Source: Parietichytrium sp. I65-24A (lineage: Eukaryota; Sar; Bigyra; Thraustochytrida; Thraustochytriidae). Taken from it: a stretch of 64,000 nucleotides of DNA. Of the stretch, positions 19,700-30,300 are shown one piece after another. The stretch spans positions 248,001-312,000 of the forward strand of contig BLSF01000033.1 in NCBI GenBank assembly GCA_012862575.1, in the 5' to 3' direction. The notes below the pieces were generated by a model, which saw only the letters and a list, made by a program, of their open reading frames with translations, had not been told where the DNA came from and ran no database searches. The position numbers were made by a program, and so were the translations under genes. Position 1 is the stretch's first letter. Each line of letters starts with the position of its first letter.

Positions 19700-20075
19700 G
19701 CTGATCGTCGAGTGGAGAACAGCCAGAAGAGAACGCCCAACTGTTCACTTTGAAGGGTAGAGGTCTTGTACACATACAAATATTTGCATTGTGGTGAAGG
19801 AGAGGGAATCAACAGGCAGAGTTACCAGACTAGCTGGTCTTCTTTGTCTCGCTCTCTGTATCCACGTCTCCATCTATCACCCGCCATGGCTGTAGCACTT
19901 CACACAAGTACGAAACCAGAACTGAATATTTTTGATAAAACAACTGGAAGGTTGGGAAATTGAGTTTATCCGTTTGCTTATTTATCATGATTTTCAACAG
20001 CATCAACACAATTCCAAAGTCGCGACAGTGACTGTCGCGTCACATTAAAGTACAAGTCCCACGTACCGGTATGTA
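19700..20075. other. Convergent intergenic spacer
   Basis: This lies between the 3' ends of the PNPase and K+ channel genes. Besides a palindrome at 20021-20039, nothing is recognised. Confidence 0.65.
20021..20039. repeat. Perfect 19-nt palindrome (8-bp stem, TGA loop)
   Basis: CGCGACAGTGACTGTCGCG is an exact dyad centred on one G. It lies 37 nt beyond the stop codon of the K+ channel gene, in its presumed 3' UTR. It could fold as an RNA hairpin or serve as a dyad DNA site; neither is shown. Confidence 0.5.
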
Positions 20076-23000
20076 TCAGTGCGACAAATCGACTTCCACA
20101 ACTTCGTTGTCAGCTTTCTCGCGACCAAAAGAACTCGCAAACTGCACTCCAAGTGCTCGAGTAGATTGGGTGGTGGGCAGCTTCGCTCCGGATTGAGGTT
20201 GAGAAGAAGGGCTACTACTAACATCAACTGAGCTTCCCTGTGGAGTAGACAACTTGGACACCATCTCTTTGAGCTCCTCGATCGTTTGCTTTAGCTCGTC
20301 AACCTCTTCGTTGAGCCAGCTGTTATCACCATGCTTTCGGGAGCGAAAACTACTCGCAGTTGTTCGCTGATATGGCTGTTTAGACCTCTGGGAAGCCTCA
20401 GTTATTATATCGATAACGGATTTGCCTGCCAGCTTTGAATTCGGCGCTTCTTTCGAGAGGAGGAAAATTTTGTCGCCTTTCGCAACCAGCGTCCATGCTG
20501 GTGGATTCGTGAAAACATAGGGTGTGCTGTTCCCTTTATAGAAACTTGAAAGCTGACTCTTCGTGCCCCTCAGCAAGCCGAGTGGGATCATGTTGTAATT
20601 TTCCACCAGGTCAGCAAACACATCTCCATATCTTTTACCGCTGTAGTCTTTTCCAACGGGAATCTGGAAAAGATGGCTTTCTTTCAGCTCCTTCACGAAC
20701 TGGATTTGATTGTAAATAGCCTCTGCCTCTCTATTGATAAACCGGCCGTTTCGAAGCAATTTGTCGTATTGTACCCCCGTTTGAGGTCTGCCTCCAGAAA
20801 TCAGCTGATGAAATACTGTTGTGATATGCGGATTGTAGAAGCTCTGTGATATCAGAGTATCCAGCATCGACGAAGAGTACACGACGCCTGCGATGAATTG
20901 GAGCGCGTTCGTATAACTGGAGCCGGAGTTTGACCTGTCCGATAACATGGATCGCACCTCAGATCTCGCGTTCCCAGTGGCACGGTGAGAGCCAATGTCA
21001 AGAAATCCGACGTTCGACAAGTTGATGAGCTCGGTAACGATCTGAATGTTCGGGTTCAGTCCGATCGCGCCTTGGTGTGCGAAGATTGAGTGCGCGTCGC
21101 TCATTGTTGAGTCCAGGTTGCCAACATCATTCTCGCGCATTGGCCTAGTCAACACAATTGCGTGGCTAGCGTACTTCACCCCTGCCCTCTTTAGATCTGA
21201 CCTGTCCGTCGACGACCCTTGCACGTAAAAGATGAGCGGGTACCTCTCGATCTGCATCCATACTGAGTGGGAAGGGGGCTCCGAGTTCAAAATGACGATT
21301 GGGTGTAGGGTCCCAAGGTGCTTGGCGCGCAACGTGCGTACTAAACTCACCAGCCCCGTCAGATTCCCGCAGATGACCACGTGGTCCTTTATTTCTGGGA
21401 AATCCTCGTGCAGGGAATTTTGAACGGTAACAGACTTGAGCTGCGCAGGATGGCCAAGCTTGAAAAAGTTGGCCTCTTCGAACTGAGCTGCCACGTCGTC
21501 GTCATCTAAATCGGCAACTTGCACAACATCACTCTGCGCCGGGGCACTTTGGACAACGTTGCTTTTAACAATCCCCCACTTGCCCATCGCCCTGATCTTC
21601 ACCTGAGGTTGCTCAGGGCCCTCCGTAACAGATTTCTGTGAAACTTCACTTGTGAACACATTTGGCTTGGAGCCGCTCTTGGACAATGTTGGCTTCTCTT
21701 CCGAGGCGTCTGAGAGTTCGATTGACGTGGCACTGTCGATTGGCGCCTTTTGCGCACGGCGCAAATCCTTGAGAGTTTTTGTGAGATCTCGCTTCATGCG
21801 CCAAGAGTCCTCTCCCTCCGCCTTCCCGTACATCATGGGATAGCGACTTCCTCCAGGCTTGTTCTCAGGAAGCGAGTCGAGGTCTGAAAGATCTGCAGTT
21901 TCAAGGTCGGTGGCGATCACAAAGCAGTGAACGTCGTACTTGGATACGCTCGGAATTTGGAGCTCCGCTGGATTCATTAGCACGCGCGAATAGTCTCCCG
22001 CCGAAAGCTCTAGGGCAAACATCAACGTTCCATTCAACTTGTGCACTGCTGCAGAAGCTGCTGCAAATGGGATACCTTCAAACACACTCGATAGTCTCGT
22101 TCGATATATCTCGAACTCACTTCCGTAATTATACTCGTGCATCCAAAGATTTTCCCTCTCGGCCGAAGACTCCGGGTCCACGCCCGCGCCTTCGTCCAAG
22201 CTATCCGTAGGAGCATCAACGCTCATCACGAGATTGCCTATCATCGTGATGATACCGGGGCAAAGACATGCCTGTGCGAGGAGATTCATCTTGATCTCGT
22301 TCACGCAGATAATGGGGTCCATCCTGGACAAGCTCTTGTTCTTCGGAGCAGCAGCAAGGGTATTCTCCTGTTCTAGAATGCTTTTCGTTAAATCTTTGTC
22401 GTTCATAACTTTTGAATTCCTCCCTTGAGTCAAATCCATGGGGACTACCGCAGAGATCGAAGACGCAATGCTGCGAAATTTTCCTTCCCCGCGCTTTACG
22501 GTATTGGCCAGGGTGTAGTGAGCAGCTGGAGCCGAAACATTTCCAGATGGCTTGATCGAAGGGACTGGGCCGCCAGCTGCGCTCACTTGCATTGCCTCGT
22601 CCTCGTCCGGTTTGGCAGGACCAGAGTTGCTCATATCCTTGAGCATGATTTGATGACTGAGGGTGAAATGCTGCTTGTTTTCCTCCTGCATGAGCTGAAA
22701 GCAGGTCAGCAAGTCCTCTCCACGCAGCTGCATGAAGGTCCTTTTGATGGACAAAGCACGCAAAATTGTGGCAGCGTCTTCTGCCTCCGAGTCACTGGTG
22801 AATTTATTGCACAACACAAAGCAACCACTCGCGTTCTGCACGCTGCAGCGAAGTAAATCGCTGGTGTCCAGTGGCGAGCCCTGTAAATAAGTCACGTTCA
22901 TTTGGAACTGAGACTGCGAGAGGAGGTTTTCCATTGCGCTGCTCGGAGGCTGCTCAAAGAGCAAAACGGCGTGAAGATCTACGCTTCCGTGATCCTCATG

Positions 23001-24137
23001 AAATAGTTCCGTCAAGAAAGCTCTCATACTGACCACGTCCGTTGATCCGCAAACGAGAACAAAACTTGTTTGAGGCGGCGGTCGAAATACTCGCCGAGCG
23101 TAAATGCTCTTGGCGCTCATCAGCGTGATAAGGTGATTTGTAGACTTGGGAATGTATATCAACGCCGTGCAAATCAGCAGAGCGACTGTCAGCCGCGACA
23201 TATTCGACACGGGTGAGATGTCTCCGTAGCCGACCGTACTAATGGTCACCACAACAAAATAAAGACTGTCGTGAAAGTCCAACCCTGGCATCATATTCTC
23301 GATCCGGTACGACGATTCAAAAATTTGCACCACACCTGCGCAAAAGAAAGCCGCAGTCACAATCGTGGTTATGAGCAGCGTTGCCTGACGATTGACTTCG
23401 CTTTCGATGGTGCTCAAAATGAATCTGTTGAGACGAATGATGCGCAAAATTCGCAACACCCTCACAATTTGCACCGCCTCTTCAAACTCCTCGGCCTGTA
23501 TCTGCCCTCCGAAACTGAACACTACCGGAACGATGGTAATCAGATCAATGAAACCCATTGCGCTGAAAAAGTACTTCCCACGGTGATCGCTGATGTACCA
23601 TCGCAGGAAATAATCACACAAAAAGAAACCTGAGAATGCGATGTCGATCATCTCGAACACTCTTTTCTTCGCAGAGTCGTATGTTTCCCAAACGTAGAGA
23701 ACACAGCTCATTATTGACAGAGTAATGTTCAACATATCGATCGCCATTCCAATATTGGATGTCGCCAAATACTTTCGCACAGACCTGCGAAACTTGAGGT
23801 TCGTGCCTTGGGGCTTGCTCTTCGCGCCCAATGCGTTGCTTGAGAAAAAATGCACTGAGTGAAACCATCTTCGCAATGCCACTGAGAGACTCGAGTGATG
23901 ATGCTCGTTCAGGTAATGATTTCCACTCTGTATGCGCTGCTCTCCGCTGACTTGGATGTGCGCAAGAGTGCCGTTGCTCTGGCCGAGTAAGCTCGATCTC
24001 GTCTTCACCAGTGAGTTTCTCGAGTTTGTCTTATCCCTTCGAAGCTTTGACAGCTCCACAATACTCCTTCTCTCCGACACCGGCTTCTCGCTCAATGTGA
24101 GCGTATTCTCCGACCTGGCGTCCACAATCTCGCTCAT
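20076..24137 (-). CDS. BK/Slo-type potassium channel alpha subunit with two RCK domains
   Basis: 1353 residues from a clean ATG in a single exon. The N-terminal 110 residues are soluble and Ser/Arg-rich. Six membrane segments span about 120-345: an S4 with regularly spaced Arg (RVLRILRIIRLNRF), a pore helix, the selectivity filter TISTVGYGDISP (about residue 302), and S6. RCK1 (about 355-500) begins FVLVCGSTDVVSMRAFLTEL. The BK alpha segment (INEIKMNLLAQACLCPGIIT, about 615-640) follows. RCK2 (about 915-1100) begins DHVVICGNLTGLVSLVRTL, and a later part SSSMLDTLISQSFYN matches the Slo C-terminal core. The linker between the RCK domains is very long and disordered. I see no Asp-rich calcium bowl and no extra S0 helix. 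It should conduct K+ across a membrane, gated by voltage and cytosolic ligands. A short coiled-coil-like stretch (LNEEVDELKQTIEELKEMVS) lies near the C-terminus. Confidence 0.93.
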   Translation of the reverse strand: MSEIVDARSENTLTLSEKPVSERRSIVELSKLRRDKTNSRNSLVKTRSSLLGQSNGTLAHIQVSGEQRIQSGNHYLNEHHHSSLSVALRRWFHSVHFFSSNALGAKSKPQGTNLKFRRSVRKYLATSNIGMAIDMLNITLSIMSCVLYVWETYDSAKKRVFEMIDIAFSGFFLCDYFLRWYISDHRGKYFFSAMGFIDLITIVPVVFSFGGQIQAEEFEEAVQIVRVLRILRIIRLNRFILSTIESEVNRQATLLITTIVTAAFFCAGVVQIFESSYRIENMMPGLDFHDSLYFVVVTISTVGYGDISPVSNMSRLTVALLICTALIYIPKSTNHLITLMSAKSIYARRVFRPPPQTSFVLVCGSTDVVSMRAFLTELFHEDHGSVDLHAVLLFEQPPSSAMENLLSQSQFQMNVTYLQGSPLDTSDLLRCSVQNASGCFVLCNKFTSDSEAEDAATILRALSIKRTFMQLRGEDLLTCFQLMQEENKQHFTLSHQIMLKDMSNSGPAKPDEDEAMQVSAAGGPVPSIKPSGNVSAPAAHYTLANTVKRGEGKFRSIASSISAVVPMDLTQGRNSKVMNDKDLTKSILEQENTLAAAPKNKSLSRMDPIICVNEIKMNLLAQACLCPGIITMIGNLVMSVDAPTDSLDEGAGVDPESSAERENLWMHEYNYGSEFEIYRTRLSSVFEGIPFAAASAAVHKLNGTLMFALELSAGDYSRVLMNPAELQIPSVSKYDVHCFVIATDLETADLSDLDSLPENKPGGSRYPMMYGKAEGEDSWRMKRDLTKTLKDLRRAQKAPIDSATSIELSDASEEKPTLSKSGSKPNVFTSEVSQKSVTEGPEQPQVKIRAMGKWGIVKSNVVQSAPAQSDVVQVADLDDDDVAAQFEEANFFKLGHPAQLKSVTVQNSLHEDFPEIKDHVVICGNLTGLVSLVRTLRAKHLGTLHPIVILNSEPPSHSVWMQIERYPLIFYVQGSSTDRSDLKRAGVKYASHAIVLTRPMRENDVGNLDSTMSDAHSIFAHQGAIGLNPNIQIVTELINLSNVGFLDIGSHRATGNARSEVRSMLSDRSNSGSSYTNALQFIAGVVYSSSMLDTLISQSFYNPHITTVFHQLISGGRPQTGVQYDKLLRNGRFINREAEAIYNQIQFVKELKESHLFQIPVGKDYSGKRYGDVFADLVENYNMIPLGLLRGTKSQLSSFYKGNSTPYVFTNPPAWTLVAKGDKIFLLSKEAPNSKLAGKSVIDIITEASQRSKQPYQRTTASSFRSRKHGDNSWLNEEVDELKQTIEELKEMVSKLSTPQGSSVDVSSSPSSQPQSGAKLPTTQSTRALGVQFASSFGREKADNEVVEVDLSH

Positions 24138-24262
24138 CCTAGTCTATCCTTGGCCCCCACGAGCCGATCCGGCCCGCAGCAGGAGCTCTGCGCCGTCCGG
24201 GGTGAAAGCGGTCCACAAATCCCAATCAGACACGTTCACGGCAGCACAACATGTCTAAGACT

Positions 24263-24263
24263 T

Positions 24264-24296
<33 letters not shown>

Positions 24297-24320
24297 CCCT
24301 CTCTCCTCCTGCTCTCCCTT
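24263..24320 (-). promoter_or_regulatory. Purine-rich leader tract of the K+ channel gene
   Basis: A run of about 15 CT dinucleotides followed by CT-rich sequence on the plus strand, hence (GA)n on the sense strand, 125-185 nt upstream of the ATG at 24137. Confidence 0.45.
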
Positions 24321-25648
24321 TAGACGTCAAGTTTCCGCCGGAGAGAACGGCCCTCTCTTTCGCGACTCAGCCTTTGCCACGGCAGCCTTGTCGGGAGAAT
24401 GAGCTCACGAAGCACGCTTTTCGGACTCTGCCGTTGCGTCTGCTGCGGGTCCCGTTATATGTAATGTGCGTGCTGGCGCGTGTAGTACGCCCTCGCTCCG
24501 TCTCTCCCTTCGTCTCTTACTTGCTTACGTGCTTACTTGTTACTTGCTTAATCCCTTCCTGCCTTCCTGCCTTCCCCAAAGCTGCCGGGAATGCTGCGCT
24601 GCACCTACGGCGTAGAAATCTACTGCAGCACAGCTCCAAGCCGCTGACAGACGTTGGAACCTACCTGTTTCTTACAGCCAAGACAGCCAAGACAGCCAAG
24701 CGCTTCATCTTTGTCGAAGATGTCTTTTTCCACCGGCGATGTTCAATGAACATTGAATTGAAATGAATTGGAATGAAACGGAATGAACCCGCAATACCGA
24801 GAAGAGCGAAAGAGTATGTTTTTAAATTGGCAGTGAGATGTGTTGCGACGCTACGAGTGAACGAACACCAGCCAGCATCGCGAGTCGGAAGATCAGCCTG
24901 ACTTGGTCCCGCCGTCGTCTGACTCTTTGTCTCTTTTTCACTTTTTCTCTGCTGCTTCTGGCGTCTTTTGGCGTCTCTTGGTGTCTTTATGACGTAGAGG
25001 CAAACAACAAGTGCAAACTGCGACTTGTTGTTAAAATTTATGCGTGTAAAAATGTGTTTGCTCTCCTCCTTCGCACAATTTTTGAGCATTTTTGACCGTT
25101 GAAAGCTCGATCGGAACGGTTCTCTGTTCAGTTGATCGTTGAAGGTAAGGAGATCATCATGTAAGGAGGAAGGTCAAGATAGGTCAAGTCACAGTCACGG
25201 TCACGGTGCACGACCAGAAGTAATGTGTCATCCGAACGATATTGGTGTATGCAATTTTCGCCTGTGTTCTTCATGCCCGCCGGACCAGATGGTGATTGAC
25301 AATCTCCCTCGAAGTCGCAAACGCGATCTCCTCGCAAATCTCGTCATGCGTCGGTGGACTTGGCCCACCGGAAACCTTCGGTCATCGTCTCCAGTTCTCA
25401 ACTCTGGATTGTAGCGTCTTCCGAATTCCGAATTCTGAAAGCGAACCAACAGTGAATTTCTCTGTCTCTTTATCTCTCCCAATTCTGACTTGCGCATTTC
25501 TGAACAAAACACACAAAGTCTGCCATTCTTCTTCCAACTTTTGCAAAAATCAATCTTGATCCAAACCAAAACAACTAGTTTTGAGTCAATTGTTTCATTC
25601 CTCCCAACATCTCCCAACGCCATAGCACTCACAGGTTAGTTAGTACCA

Positions 25649-25725
25649 ATGAGAGAGAGACAGAAGACTGAAGACTGAAAACTGAAGAAAAGAAAGAGAG
25701 AAAGAGAGAAAGAGAGAGAGCAGAG
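25649..25725 (+). promoter_or_regulatory. Purine-rich leader tract of NME7
   Basis: Sense-strand GAGAGAGAGACAGAAGACTG followed by AAGAAAAGAAAGAGAGAAAG runs, ending about 130 nt before the ATG at 25853. Confidence 0.45.
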
Positions 25726-25852
25726 CTGTCCTTTAATATCGCCGAGCGAAACGTCCGAGTACAGCTGCGAGGACACGTGCCGATAGGAGGAGTAATTATA
25801 CGGGACTATAGTGATAGTGATAGAGAGAGGTCGAGGTCGAAGGGGCTTAAAG

Positions 25853-26860
25853 ATGGACGCAGAAGAGTTCAAGTTCACGGTGGAATGGTTCGACGACCTG
25901 GGCGGAGTGGCGCGCAAGTACCTGCTGACGTACTACCGATTCGCGGACGGTAACAATGAGGTGGGCATCTTCGACTACGCGAAGAAGCGAATGTTCCTGC
26001 GGCGCACCAGGTACCCGGACCTGCGGCTGGAAGACTGCTTCGTGGGGTCGCTGGTCACCGTGTTCGGCAGGCAGTTCAAGGTGGCGGACTACGCGGACGC
26101 GCAGACCCGCGACGCGTTCGAGTCGGACAAGGCGCAGGTGGTGGTGATCGCGGGGCCGAATAGCAATTACTGGGCGCAGTCCATGTCGGTGCCGCAGGAG
26201 AATGGGTTCAAGCTGACGAGGGCCAAGACCTTCATCGAGGACGGCAGCGTGTGCCTCGCCGTGGAGCTAGTAGGGAAGATAGGCAACGCCGCCGACTCGG
26301 AGCTGTGGGAAGTGCTGTACCCGGGAATGGGCAGAACGCACCTCGCGTCCAACCAGGTGCAGCGCAGGAGCGAAAACACTGATGCGATCTTCGACCAGGC
26401 CGACAGCACAGCCACGTTCGACCATTGCTCTTGTCTGGTGGTGCTTCCGCACGCGGTGAAATCCGGATCGGTCCCGGACATCATGCGAGAGGTGGTGGAT
26501 GCCAACTTTGAGGTGAGCTGCGTTGGAACTTTTACGCTCTCGCGAGTCGAGGCGGAGGAGTTCTATGAAGTGTACAAAGGTGTCATTCCGCAGAGCGATT
26601 TCTCTGCAAAGACAATGGAGCTGTGCAGCGGCCCTTGTGTAGTTATGGAAGTGAGGGCTGAGGACGCAGTCCCCGAGCTCCGAACCTTGGCGGGACCGAT
26701 GGATCTCGAGACTGCTCAAAAGCTGCGGCCAGATACGATTCGCGCAAAGTTTGGCTTGGACTCCATAAGAAACGCAGTCCACGTCACCGATTTGCCGGAT
26801 GACGCTCAGCTAGAAAACCAATACTTTTTTGAAATCATTGCGCAAGGAAACAAAAGGTAA
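25853..26860 (+). CDS. NME7: Nucleoside diphosphate kinase 7 homologue (DM10 + two NDK-like domains)
   Basis: 335 residues from the ATG at 25853 (MDAEEFKFTVEWFDDLGG); the frame upstream opens at a GTG only. A DM10 domain (about 1-85) with KKRMFLRRTRYPDLRLEDCF and GSLVTVFGRQFKVADY is typical of NME7. A first NDK domain (about 90-185) is shortened, with no recognisable His motif. A second NDK domain (about 185-330) has EEFYEVYKGV, LCSGPCVVMEV, LRPDTIRAKFG and the phospho-His motif NAVHVTD (about 306-312). In the second domain the usual KPHAV, whose Lys contacts ATP phosphate, reads LPHAV. In animals NME7 is a component of the gamma-tubulin ring complex and of cilia, so a microtubule role is likely. 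Kinase activity is doubtful. Confidence 0.92.
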   Translation: MDAEEFKFTVEWFDDLGGVARKYLLTYYRFADGNNEVGIFDYAKKRMFLRRTRYPDLRLEDCFVGSLVTVFGRQFKVADYADAQTRDAFESDKAQVVVIAGPNSNYWAQSMSVPQENGFKLTRAKTFIEDGSVCLAVELVGKIGNAADSELWEVLYPGMGRTHLASNQVQRRSENTDAIFDQADSTATFDHCSCLVVLPHAVKSGSVPDIMREVVDANFEVSCVGTFTLSRVEAEEFYEVYKGVIPQSDFSAKTMELCSGPCVVMEVRAEDAVPELRTLAGPMDLETAQKLRPDTIRAKFGLDSIRNAVHVTDLPDDAQLENQYFFEIIAQGNKR

Positions 26861-27347
26861 AAAGCGAGTGCGATGTGCCAGGAGGTCTTGAGTCGGCGTT
26901 TAGAGCACCGAAGGGATTAAGGGGAGATTCTTTGCCGAAGGACCTTTTCCTGGCTTTGCTCATCGTTGCAGCTCGAAAAAAGCAGCGGTCAAATGTGTTT
27001 GTGCGCGTTTCCAAAGCCAGTTGAGGTCGGAAAGCCGCAGATTTATGGATAGAATGCTACATATATACAGAAAACAAGAATTATATCGTCACCAACACAA
27101 TTCTCCTCTGGCGCGTTGGCATGCACGCGCTCGCAAGTACAGAGAATGCTTTTCTTCTTCATGGAAACCTCGTCCGAGTTATTCTTATGGATAGCAGCAC
27201 TTCCTTTCGGTCGGAGGAGACAATGGACAAATTAAATTGTCTTTATATTTTTTAGTTTTTTGAAAAAGCACAGAGCCAAAAATGCCCTCGCGCGAATGTA
27301 TATACGTCAATATCTAAACAAGTATGATACGCTGCTTATTAATTCGA
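26861..27347. other. Convergent intergenic spacer
   Basis: The facing 3' ends of NME7 and VPS13, AT-rich from about 27040. No gene or repeat is supported. Confidence 0.7.
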
Positions 27348-30300
27348 TCAGGTATTGAGGTCCGTGTTGCCGCCTTTCACGAGGTACTCCCAGCAACCAT
27401 GTCCTACACTCTCCACTCTGCTAGTCAGAAAAGCTCTGGTGATGGGCGAGTCTCGAAGCGTTTCGACCTCAATTAAGGTCTGCAGCATACAGTTCAGTCC
27501 AAGCTGCCGCTGGTTCAGCGCTTTCTCGGTGAGTTGCCACGGCAAGCGGGACGGCAGAGGCAAAGCGGTGCGCGATTTCTTAATGTTACGCATCACTTCG
27601 TCACGCAATGTTCGGAATTCCGAGTAACGCTTCCAGACAATCCAAGACTCTTCCGTCTCCGCTGAAGCCACAACCACACGATAGACAACGAAGGACTTGC
27701 CATTACTCTTTGTCACCTTGCGCCCTGAGATGACAGCTTTTCGTAACCTCATTCCCAAGACCCTGCGAGCGGTTCCGCGTGTGGTACAACTGGAGTCGGT
27801 CGTTAGGCTCAAAGTCCCCAGTCCACGACTCTGCATAGCGGGAAGGGCGCTCTCCGCTTTCGCCATTACGCTGTCCAAGTCTGCATCTTTGTACTTTTGA
27901 AGCAGCGAGGTCAGCTCTGCGCGAGCCTTACGAGACCTCTGCAATGCCCCAACTGGATCTGTCAACGCCAGTACGCCGGCCTCAAGGCGGTTCGCTTGGT
28001 CCCACCGCAGAGCCATCTCTCTGCACTCATCCAGCTCACCAGAGCACGCTCTTGCGATTAGAGATACGATTCGAGTTGCCTCTTTGGCGCTTCGAAATCG
28101 TAGAACGGCTCCCATACCGTGGTCGTCCCCGTGGTTTGGAATAGAAAAGGTTCCCCGACCAAATTCTAAGCGAATAAAGGCACCGCGCTGCACTTGCCCG
28201 GTCACAACGCTGCATGGGACGGACCAAAGCGTTTTCAGGTCGCCTACCCGTCTGTATAGAATGTACTTATTTGTGATGAAGAAGATACCCTCCATGCCTT
28301 CGCTCGGCCGAACATTTGCCTTAATGTCCTCCAGCTCCGAAGTGCTCTCGTGGTCCTCTACAGCTTGCTCAAACTCGTGCTTGCTGATAGCTCCTCTCAC
28401 TGGCGTATCGAGAAGGACCGCGTATTCGTGGAACAAGTACCGAAGAGATTCATTGAGTCTCGAAAGTGACAGAATGAACGAGCCTATGGCCTCGCGAGCA
28501 GAGTATGGCTCAACTGAAAGATTTGGTCCCACGAACCGTCGCAGGCGCACTGGAAGCTGCTGACGGGCCATGGTCTCCGTGGTGTTGCGAAGGCCTTTCA
28601 GCACCAACGACATAGCATCGAAAATCGCGCAAAGTGGTTTGATCATGACACCAATGAGCCCCTTGCCAAAGCCGGAGAATAGCCCTCGAGGGCCACTTCG
28701 CGTGAGACCGCGATAAGGTTGTATGAAGATCCCAAATGCCCCTTGAAACAGACCGGAAAGGAATGCTCGAACTCCTGAATCCAGGCCCTCTACTATATTT
28801 ATAGGTTCGTGAACCACATCGGTGCGCAGCTCGGCTTCCTTGAGAATATATGTAGAGTCGAGCGAGGCTTGTGCTAATGCCCTGCTGCTGCTTTCCGCGA
28901 ACTTCTGGAGGGTGAAGGCAACTCCATGCAGGGTGCCAGAAACCAGCTCCCCTCCACCTTTGACAAGACCTTCGCCAATGCCCAGGTACCCGTGCATCGA
29001 TAGAGCAAGAGCAGGCTCATAAAAGAAGGAATACGCACCTTTGCCAAAACTCCCGAGCAGCTTGACTGGGCTGCCTAGCAGGTCCGCTGAAGCTATGAGG
29101 TTTCCTACTTGAGAAAGGCTACTGAAGACTTGACTGGACAAGTGCTGACTTAATGTTGACTTGAGCATTGCCGTCGACATTCCTCGATTGTAAATTTGCA
29201 AAGCATTGAATCGCAGTGGGGCGTCTGAGATGTTTGCCACCGTGTTGACCAATGCTGTAGTCAGCGCCGCAAGGATCGGAACGCCCTGAATAAGATGCAA
29301 GAGTTTGAGCCGGTTTTCTGTCTTGCGCTCCTGATCCGAAGTCATCGAGAACGTCAGGTTGATACGAATAGGCTTTATGTCTGCGCGTTCGATGAGCACT
29401 CTGTGGTCCTCGTGCGCCGAACCGCTTTGCTTTTGCGGCTTGTTGAGTTGGGATATGTGCTGGTAGTTCTCTTCGCCGAAATCAAGATCTCGGATCCACC
29501 CCATCGGATTCTGCGACGTGAACGTCTTCCACGTTGTTTCCTTCAGCTTTATACTTTCCTGATTCAACAAGTTGTCAGATGATGGGGTGGGGGTCCGTCT
29601 TGAAAGGCTGGACTGCGATGTGTCACGTCTCAGTACAGGTTCGGACACCTCGCTGTCCTCATCGCTGTCTCGCGAATCGCCCATCTGAAGAGAAAAACTC
29701 GCCGCGTTCACGATGACCGCCTCACCCGGGCTGGAGCTATCAAGAGACACCACAAAGTCTTGTACAGCTGTCAACCAGCGCTCTTCCAGTTTCAGATTGA
29801 GCTCTTGGAGAAAGAAATCAAAGAACTCCACATAGGTGAGCCTTGCGTTTTCTCCAGAACTGCGCTTCACAAGCGTGAAAGCCATGGCCGGTGGCCCGCG
29901 ATGATTGTCGAAAGCATACTCCTCCGCTTCACGATTTACAAACTCCGAGTTTTTCATGGAGTCCTTGTGCAAAAGCCAAGGGAATGGCAACGGAGCGGCA
30001 CACAAGACGATTGGGTGCATCGCCGAAAACATCTGGTTGTCGATTTGCAAATATCCAACAAACCCATCGTAGATTTGACGACCGTCCAAGTGGTCCCCAG
30101 CATATACCCTCAGGTCCCGCATTGACAAATACGCTAGCTCGCACTTGCGCACCATGGTGTCCACAAGAGAAATCCCAATTCCTTTGATGCGAATGTCCAC
30201 AGCCCGAACGATGCACTCAGCAGGGTTTTTCTCGACTACACTCCAGCCGAGTTGCAGTCGGATTTTCCCTCCTCCGATGACACCGTGGAATTCAAGCGGG

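Larger units (their letters stand above)
24138..25852. other. Divergent intergenic region between the K+ channel and NME7 genes
   Basis: Contains the GA tracts of both genes (24263-24320 and 25649-25725), a triple AGCCAAGACAGCCAAGACAGC repeat near 24676-24700, a GTCACG repeat near 25184-25207, and pyrimidine-rich stretches near 24900-24980. No gene is supported. Confidence 0.6.
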
